Shown: piece by piece, positions 58,939-64,000 of the stretch
Numbering within the stretch: position 1 is the first letter of the stretch
Layout: the number at the start of each line of letters is the position of its first letter
Source of the DNA: Kitasatospora fiedleri
GTDB taxonomy: Bacteria; Actinomycetota; Actinomycetes; Streptomycetales; Streptomycetaceae
Direction: 5' to 3'
Assembly (NCBI RefSeq): GCF_948472415.1
Contig: NZ_OX419519.1
Coordinates: forward strand, 1,736,001 to 1,800,000
DNA length: 64,000 bases
Position numbers and translations under genes: made by a program
Notes under the pieces: generated by a model
The model's database searches: none
The model's input: the letters and a program-made list of their open reading frames with translations, nothing else
What the model was told of the DNA's origin: nothing

Positions 58939-59358
58939 TCAGAGCACCAGGTCGTCGTGCTCGTCGAAGATCCAGCCGTCCTCGTACAGCACCTCGAACA
59001 GGTGGCCGTCGGGGTCGGTGAAGTACCCGCTGTGCCCCCAGGGGTTCGGGCCGGCCGGGCGGGTGACGGCGGCGCCCAGCTCGGCGGCCCGGGCCATGAC
59101 CCGGTACACCTCGTCGGCGCTGCGGGCCACGTACGCCAGGGCGAAGCCGGCGAAGCCGCCCGGCCCCGGGTCGGGCAGCCCGGCGTCGGCCGCGAAGTCC
59201 GCCCGGGACTGGAACCCGACCGCGACGCCGCCCAGTTCGAACAGCGCGAACCCGTCCGAGCCGGCCGCGGACCGCCGCCAGCCCAGCTCCTGGTAGAACG
59301 CCACCGAGGCGGCGACGTCGCGCACCCCGAGCAGGATCAGGTTGAGTCGCTGACGCAT
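58939..59358 (-). CDS. VOC/glyoxalase-family protein
   Basis: A 139-residue vicinal-oxygen-chelate protein with paired beta-alpha-beta-beta-beta units: LGVRDVAASVAFYQELGW near the N-terminus and the C-terminal GYFTDPDGHLFEVLY. It may be a dioxygenase, glyoxalase-type isomerase or drug-binding resistance protein. The ATG at 59358 has GGAGGAAG just upstream, so the longer frame is not used. Confidence 0.88.
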   Translation of the reverse strand: MRQRLNLILLGVRDVAASVAFYQELGWRRSAAGSDGFALFELGGVAVGFQSRADFAADAGLPDPGPGGFAGFALAYVARSADEVYRVMARAAELGAAVTRPAGPNPWGHSGYFTDPDGHLFEVLYEDGWIFDEHDDLVL

Positions 59359-59433
59359 GTCTTCCTCCGGTGGCCGTGTCCGGCGCGCCATCCTGCCACC
59401 CGCCGCCGACAACCCCGTCCGGCGCCCGCGGGC

Positions 59434-60294
59434 TCAGCCGCGCAGCCCGTCCCCGAGCAGCAGCAGGCCGAGCGCCAGCGCCGCCGCCGCGATCACCGCC
59501 AGGAAGGGGGCGCGGCTGCGGGGCGGGGCGAGCAGGGTGGCCAGGGCGGGCGGGGCGGTGACGGCGAGGGCGGGCCAGCCGGGGGCGAGCAGCAGGGCCG
59601 CGGCGGTCGCGGCGAGGACGGCGACGGCCGCCGAGGCGCGGCGGCCCAGCCGCTGGGGCAGGCCGCGGATGCCGGCGGCGCGGTCCGCGACCAGGTCGGG
59701 CAGCACGTTGGCGAAGTGCCCGGCGACACCGAGCAGCGCGCCCGCGCCGAGCACCCCGGGGGCGGGCCAGGGCCGTCCGGGCAGGGCGAGCGTCACGAAC
59801 GCCGGCAGCAGCGCGAAGGCCACCGCGTACGGGAGCCAGGACCAGGCGGTCGCCTTCAGCCGCAGGTTGTACGCCCAGCCCGCGGCCACCGCCACCAGGT
59901 GGACCGCCGCCGCGGCCACCCCGCAGGCCGCCGAGAGCAGCACGCAGCACACCACCGCCCAACGGGTGGCCCCGGCGACCTGCCCCGCCGTCACCTCCGC
60001 CGCGGCGAGCGGCTTGTCGGGCCGCCCCGCGTCCGCGTCCCGCCGCCGGTCGATCAGGTCGTTGCTCCACCCGATCGACAACTGCCCGGCCCCGACCGCA
60101 CCGGCGGTGAGCACCGTGCCGAGCGCGCCGCGCCCGGCCGCCGCGGCCATCGCGGCGGCCAGGGCGGTCACGGCGGCGGAGGGCGCGGGGTGGCAGGCCC
60201 GCAGCAGGGCCCCGATCCGGGCCCGGGTCACCACCGCTGCGCTGCTCACACCGGCCAGGCTAGGGGGTGCGCGGCGGATCGCCGCCGAGGACAT
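59434..60294 (-). CDS. UbiA-family prenyltransferase
   Basis: A 286-residue integral membrane prenyltransferase with about eight hydrophobic helices. The first Asp-rich motif is NDLIDRRRD (about 78-86). The second is less canonical: DLVADRAAG (about 199-207). It transfers an isoprenoid to an aromatic or other acceptor at the membrane. It is divergent from the type III PKS operon, whose phenolic products are natural acceptors, but it could serve menaquinone-like metabolism. Start uncertain: ATG 60294 or GTG 60249, neither with a good ribosome site. Confidence 0.8.
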   Translation of the reverse strand: MSSAAIRRAPPSLAGVSSAAVVTRARIGALLRACHPAPSAAVTALAAAMAAAAGRGALGTVLTAGAVGAGQLSIGWSNDLIDRRRDADAGRPDKPLAAAEVTAGQVAGATRWAVVCCVLLSAACGVAAAAVHLVAVAAGWAYNLRLKATAWSWLPYAVAFALLPAFVTLALPGRPWPAPGVLGAGALLGVAGHFANVLPDLVADRAAGIRGLPQRLGRRASAAVAVLAATAAALLLAPGWPALAVTAPPALATLLAPPRSRAPFLAVIAAAALALGLLLLGDGLRG

Positions 60295-60624
60295 GGACGA
60301 ATCGCCAAGATCCCCTCCAGCAAAGGCAGTCCACCCGCCCCGCGCGGCCCGGCGGACCCCATGACCCCCGACCCGCCCATGACCGCCCAGGTCCGCTCAG
60401 GCCCACCCGGGCCTGCCCCCGGAAGGAGGAACCGACAGCGGAGGGCCCCGGTTCCGCCGCCCGTGCCATCGGGACGCCGGGCCATCATCCCCGCCTGCGG
60501 GCCGATCCCGTCGACAGCGGCGGCCGGTGCCCAGGAGCCCGTGATTGACGCTCCGTCACCGGCCGAGACGCGCCCGGCCGGGCGAATTGACCGGTTCTCT
60601 CCGCATCTTCCCTATTCTGGGCCG
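60295..60624. promoter_or_regulatory. Divergent promoter region, type III PKS side possibly leaderless
   Basis: A 330-bp gene-free region between UbiA and the type III PKS. Close to the PKS, a -10-like TATTCT (60613-60618) lies six bases before GTG 60625 and there is no ribosome site, suggesting a leaderless transcript. A TTGACC at 60587-60592 is 20 bp upstream of the -10, which is longer than ideal. Nothing else recognisable was seen. Confidence 0.4.
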
Positions 60625-61688
60625 GTGACGCGGATCGCGGCTGTGCACGGAGTGCTCCCGGCCCACCGCTACGGGCAGCGGGAGTTGGCCGGGCGGTGGC
60701 GGCGCTGCGCCCGGGCGCCGGGCAGGCGGGGGCGTTGGCGGAGCGGTTCTTCGCGGGGGCGGGGGTGGAGTTCCGGCACCTGGCGTTCCCGTTGGAGCGC
60801 TATCCGGAGCTGGGCGGTTTCGGCCGGGCCAACGACGCCTGGCTGACGGCCGCCGCCGAGCTCGCCGAGCGGGCCGCCGCGCGGGCCCTGGACGAGGCCG
60901 AAATCCCCTCCCACCGGGTCGACTTCGTGGTCTCCACCACGGTCACGGGCATCGCGGTCCCGTCCCTGGAGGCCCGGTTGGCGCCCCGGCTGGGGCTTCG
61001 CGAGGACATCCGGCGGCTGCCGCTGTTCGGGCTGGGCTGCGCGGGCGGGGCGGCGGGGGTCGCGGCGGTGGACGACCTGCTGGCGGGCCGTCCGGACGGG
61101 GTGGCGCTGCTGCTGGCCACCGAGCTGTGCTCGCTGACGCTCCAGCGCGCCGACACCTCGGCGGCGAACCTGCTGGCCACGGCGCTGTTCGGGGACGGCG
61201 CGGGCGCGCTGGTCGCGGTCGGCGACGCGGCCGGCGACGCGCTCGGCCGCACCGGGCCCGAGGTGGTGGCGACCCGCAGCCGGCTGTACCCGGGCACCGA
61301 GCGGCTGCTCGGCTGGGAGGTCGGCGACTCCGGGTTCGGCATCCTGCTGGGCGCCGAACTCCCGGAGTTGGTACGGCTGCACGTGGGCGAGGAGGTGGCG
61401 TCCTTCCTGGCCGCGCACGACCTCAAGCCGGGCGACGTGACGGCCTGGATCTGCCACCCGGGCGGCCCCCGGGTGCTGGACGTGCTGGAGGAGGAACTCG
61501 GCCTGCCCGCCACCGCGTTGGCCCCGAGCCGGGCCTCGCTGGCGCGCTGCGGCAACCTCTCCTCGGCGTCCGTGCTGCACATCCTGCGGGACGTGCTCGC
61601 GGCCGGCCCGCCGCCGCCCGGCTCGTACGGGCTGATGCTGGCGCTCGGGCCCGGCTTCGCCTCCGAACTCGTCCTCCTGCGCTGGTAG
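60625..61688 (+). CDS. Type III polyketide synthase, frameshifted
   Basis: About 354 residues after correction. The catalytic Cys-His-Asn triad is in FGLGCAGGAAG, ICHPGGPRVL and CGNLSSAS, so it is a chalcone-synthase-like enzyme that extends an acyl-CoA with malonyl-CoA and cyclises it. The N-terminus from GTG 60625 (VTRIAAVHGVLPAHRYGQRELA) is in a different frame from the rest. The GGG at 60691-60693 lacks one G; with four Gs it reads ELAGAVAALRPGAGQ, the normal family sequence. With the methyltransferase and FAD enzyme downstream it matches the order of the S. griseus srsA-srsB-srsC phenolic-lipid operon. Confidence 0.88.
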
Positions 61689-61694
61689 TCGAAG

Positions 61695-62213
61695 ATGATC
61701 CCCTACACCGTCCTGATCGCGCTGGTCGCCGTGGAGCGGCTGGCGGAACTGCTGGTCGCCCGCCGCAACGCCGCCTGGAGCCTGGCCCGGGGCGGCGTCG
61801 AGTACGGGCGGGGGCACTACCCGGCGATGGTGGTGCTGCACACCGCGCTGCTGGCCGGTTGTCTGCTCGAAGTCCGGTACGCGGGGCGGTCGTTCCTGCC
61901 CGTGCTGGGCTGGCCGATGCTGGCGCTGGCGCTGGGCGCGCAGGGGCTGCGCTGGTGGTGCATCCGGACGCTGGGGCCGCGCTGGAACACCCGGGTGATC
62001 GTGGTGACGGACCTGCCGCTGGTCTCCGGCGGCCCGTACCGGTGGCTGCGGCACCCCAACTACCTCGCGGTGGTGGTCGAGGGCTTCGCGCTGCCGCTGG
62101 TGCACACGGCGTGGGCCACCGCGCTCTGCTTCACGGTGCTGGACGCCTGGCTGCTGGCCACCCGGCTGCGCTGCGAGGACGCCGCGCTGACCCGCTGCCG
62201 GGTGGCCGGGTGA
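61695..62213 (+). CDS. ICMT-like membrane methyltransferase
   Basis: A 172-residue integral membrane protein of the isoprenylcysteine-carboxyl-methyltransferase family. It has three or four hydrophobic helices and the signature GGPYRWLRHPNYLAVVVE (about 115-132) for SAM binding. In srsABC-like operons the SrsB homologue O-methylates alkylresorcinols at the membrane. It starts six bases after the type III PKS stop and overlaps the next gene, so it is part of the same transcript. Confidence 0.88.
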   Translation: MIPYTVLIALVAVERLAELLVARRNAAWSLARGGVEYGRGHYPAMVVLHTALLAGCLLEVRYAGRSFLPVLGWPMLALALGAQGLRWWCIRTLGPRWNTRVIVVTDLPLVSGGPYRWLRHPNYLAVVVEGFALPLVHTAWATALCFTVLDAWLLATRLRCEDAALTRCRVAG

Positions 62214-63238
62214 TCGACCTGCTGGTGGTCGGCGGCGGCCCGGCCGGGCTGGCCACCGCGATCCACGCGGCCCGCGCGGGGCTGGCCACCACCGTCCTGG
62301 AGCCGCGGCCGACGCCGATCGACAAGGCGTGCGGCGAGGGCCTGATGCCGGGCGCGGTGCGGGCCCTGGAGCGGCTGGGCGTCGAGGTCGGGGGCCGCCC
62401 GTTCGCGGGCATCCGCTACCTGTCCGCGGACGGCGCCCGCACCGCCGAGGCCCGCTTCCGCACCGGGTACGGCCTGGGCGTGCGCCGCACCGCCCTGCAC
62501 GCCGCGCTCGCCGCCCGCGCCGAACAGCTCGGCGTCCACCGCCTCACCACCCGGGCCGACGGACTGCGGCTGGACCGACACTCGGTCAGTGTCGGCGAGT
62601 TGACCGCCCGCCACCTGGTCGCGGCGGACGGCCTGCACTCCCCCGTCCGCCGCGCCCTCGGCCTGCACCTGCCCGCCCCCGGGCGGCACCCGGCCCGGTA
62701 CGGGCAGCGGCGGCACTTCGCGGTCCGGCCGTGGAGCGACCTGGTCGAGGTGCACTGGTCGCGGCACGCCGAGGCGTACGTCACGCCGATCGCGGACGGG
62801 ACGGTCGGGGTCGCCGTGCTCGGCACCGCCCGCCTCCCGTTCGACCGCCAACTCGCCTCCTTCCCCGCCCTGTTGGACCGCCTCGGCGACGCACCAGCCG
62901 GCCCGGTCCGGGGCGCGGGCCCCCTGCGGCAGCGGGCCGGGGCCCGGGTGCACGGCCGGGTCCTGCTGGTCGGCGACGCCGCCGGCTACCTGGACGCCCT
63001 CACCGGCGAAGGCGTCGCCCTCGCCCTGGCCTCCGCCGAGACCGCCGTCCACTGCCTCACCACCGGCCGCCCCGCCACCTACGAACGCGCCTGGCACCGC
63101 GCCACCCGCCCCTACCGCCTCCTCACCTCCGCCCTCCTGACCACCCGCCACCACCCCTGGCTGGGCCCCCGCATCGTCCCCCTCGCCGCCACCCTCCCCC
63201 CGCTCTTCCGCACCGCCGTCAACCTCCTGGCCCGCTGA
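62210..63238 (+). CDS. FAD-dependent monooxygenase of the phenolic-lipid operon
   Basis: A 342-residue flavoprotein of the geranylgeranyl-reductase/UbiH-like group. It has VVGGGPAGLATAIHAARAG (about 5-23), DKACGEGLMP (about 39-48), and the FAD-binding GRVLLVGDAAGYLDALTGEGVALAL near residue 250. In srsABC operons the SrsC homologue hydroxylates the ring toward a quinone. The GTG 62210 start overlaps the methyltransferase stop (GTGA). Confidence 0.87.
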   Translation: MIDLLVVGGGPAGLATAIHAARAGLATTVLEPRPTPIDKACGEGLMPGAVRALERLGVEVGGRPFAGIRYLSADGARTAEARFRTGYGLGVRRTALHAALAARAEQLGVHRLTTRADGLRLDRHSVSVGELTARHLVAADGLHSPVRRALGLHLPAPGRHPARYGQRRHFAVRPWSDLVEVHWSRHAEAYVTPIADGTVGVAVLGTARLPFDRQLASFPALLDRLGDAPAGPVRGAGPLRQRAGARVHGRVLLVGDAAGYLDALTGEGVALALASAETAVHCLTTGRPATYERAWHRATRPYRLLTSALLTTRHHPWLGPRIVPLAATLPPLFRTAVNLLAR

Positions 63239-63251
63239 CCCGGACCGGGCC

Positions 63252-63271
63252 GGCGGGTCGGGCGACCCGCC
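63252..63271. terminator. Possible hairpin terminator
   Basis: An 8-bp stem GGCGGGTC (63252-63259) and GACCCGCC (63264-63271) with a GGGC loop, 14 bases after the FAD enzyme stop. It has no U-tract and is weaker than the other hairpins in the window. Confidence 0.45.
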
Positions 63272-63354
63272 CGGGGAACCACCCTCCGCACCGGACCGGC
63301 GACGCGGAGTGACGCCGACGGGCCGTTGCGCGGGGGGCGCGGGACACTGGGGGT

Positions 63355-63588
63355 ATGAGCGAGTCCGGAGACATATTCCACCCGCCGGTCGTGGTCCGCC
63401 CGCCGACCCGCGGGGTGCGGCCGTACCGGCGGGTGGAGATCTACGGGCGGACGGTGGGGCGGGCGACCGGGCCGGAGGAGGTGGTGGAGCTGATCCGGCG
63501 GGCGGGGGTCGCGGAGCCGGACCTGGACGATCCGGACCTGGTGGGGTGGCGGGGCGGGGACCGGACGGTGTGGGGGCGGACGGCGTGA
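63355..63588 (+). CDS. Small conserved hypothetical protein
   Basis: A 77-residue soluble protein (MSESGDIFHPPVVVRPP..., with RPYRRVEIYGRTVGRATGPEEV in the middle and WRGGDRTVWGR at the end). Such short proteins are common in streptomycetes and have no known role. Codon usage has the normal strong third-position GC. It converges on the LysR gene, with 15 bases between the stops. Confidence 0.7.
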   Translation: MSESGDIFHPPVVVRPPTRGVRPYRRVEIYGRTVGRATGPEEVVELIRRAGVAEPDLDDPDLVGWRGGDRTVWGRTA

Positions 63589-63603
63589 GGCGGTCGTGGC
63601 GGG

Positions 63604-64000
63604 TCAGGGGGCGGGGAGGGCGCGGAGGTAGGCGCGGACCGCTCCGGAGGTCTCGTCGGGGCGGCCGATGACCAGCAGGTCCGGCCCCGGTGCGGTTCCG
63701 TGCAGGGGGCGGTAGGTGAGGCCGGGCAGGGTGATCCGTTCGGTGGCGGCGGGGACGAGGGCCACGCCCGCGCCGGCCGAGGCGAGGGCGAGGACGCCGA
63801 GGGTGCTGCCGACCACGCGGACCCGGGCGCGGTCCTTCTCGGCGGCGGGCCGGATCCGGGACAGGACGGTCTCGTCCTCCTCGCGGCCGGCGAAGACGAT
63901 GAGGTCGTGGGTGGCCAGCGCGGCGGCGGTCACGGCGGGGGCGGAGGCCAGTTCGTGGTCGGAGCGCAGGGCGACGGAGAGCGGGGTGGGCGCGCGGCGG
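63604..64000 (-). CDS. LysR-family regulator, 3' part only
   Basis: The C-terminal 130 or so residues of a LysR-type effector-binding domain (LRSDHELASAPAVTAAALATHDLIVF, then GVLALASAGAGVALVPAA and LTYRPL). The frame stays open to the window edge, so the helix-turn-helix and start lie outside. The GTG at 63933 is internal, not the start. Target unknown. Confidence 0.85.
   Translation of the reverse strand, partial: RRAPTPLSVALRSDHELASAPAVTAAALATHDLIVFAGREEDETVLSRIRPAAEKDRARVRVVGSTLGVLALASAGAGVALVPAATERITLPGLTYRPLHGTAPGPDLLVIGRPDETSGAVRAYLRALPAP

Noticed and set aside
60696..61688. Type III PKS starting at GTG 60696
   Set aside because: This start drops the conserved N-terminus, which is present in another frame from 60625; one missing G at 60691-60693 explains it.
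63933..63935. GTG at 63933 as LysR start
   Set aside because: Effector-domain sequence continues in frame to the window edge, so the codon is internal.

Overview
The window is very GC-rich with a strong third-position G/C bias, overlapping ATGA/GTGA gene starts, GTG starts and long antisense open frames. Together with the SARP, LAL, MbtH, F420/LLM and srsABC-like genes this points to a filamentous actinomycete of the Streptomycetaceae (Streptomyces or Kitasatospora). Nearly all of it is secondary metabolism. No tRNA, rRNA, CRISPR array, transposase or integrase was seen.

Region 1 (98-28670) is a hybrid NRPS/PKS locus. A minus-strand operon reads NRPS A-T-C-A-T (17111-22216), NRPS C-A-T whose glycine-type A domain carries an inserted luciferase-like monooxygenase (12646-17114), PKS KS-AT-ACP-reductase (8369-12649), amidohydrolase, MbtH-like protein, FMN reductase and acyl-CoA carboxylase beta subunit. 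A ferritin-like diiron enzyme and a LAL regulator with an in-frame TTA codon lie on the left. On the right are a DUF5829-like gene, a SARP regulator and a plus-strand set of KASIII, free ACP, KASII and GMC oxidoreductase. Region 2 (28735-33715) holds two divergent operons (LLM oxidoreductase and alpha/beta hydrolase; O-methyltransferase, hotdog thioesterase and MFS). They share a promoter with two mirrored triplets of 11-bp-spaced GGTCAG repeats, the layout of SARP operators. Region 3 (33846-36720) is a divergent Fur-family repressor and katG.

Region 4 (36729-52722) looks like a nitrogen-nitrogen bond pathway. A lysine N6-hydroxylase-like enzyme, a free-standing methionyl-tRNA-synthetase-like protein and a glycine-oxidase-like flavoprotein are translationally coupled at the head of an operon. 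It continues with an MFS exporter, two ATP-grasp ligases, two nearly identical acyl-CoA-dehydrogenase-fold enzymes and a B12-type radical SAM enzyme. A stand-alone cupin lies 10 kb downstream. In known systems the cupin and MetRS-like parts are usually fused and make hydrazinoacetic acid from N6-hydroxylysine and glycine, so this is a candidate split version with new tailoring steps.

Region 5 (52932-60294) holds a secreted repeat protein, a TPR protein, a GH13 enzyme, an orphan hemC, an SDR, a VOC protein and a UbiA prenyltransferase. Region 6 (60625-63238) is a type III PKS/methyltransferase/FAD-oxygenase trio like the srsABC phenolic-lipid operon. A small conserved gene and the 3' part of a LysR regulator end the window.

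Quality warning: at least five genes (12646-17114, 22305-23167, 28735-29606, 52932-54334, 60625-61688), and probably the KASIII start at 24463, are each broken by one missing G/C within a short G or C run. In every case adding one base restores a normal family member. This pattern fits sequencing or assembly error better than gene decay.
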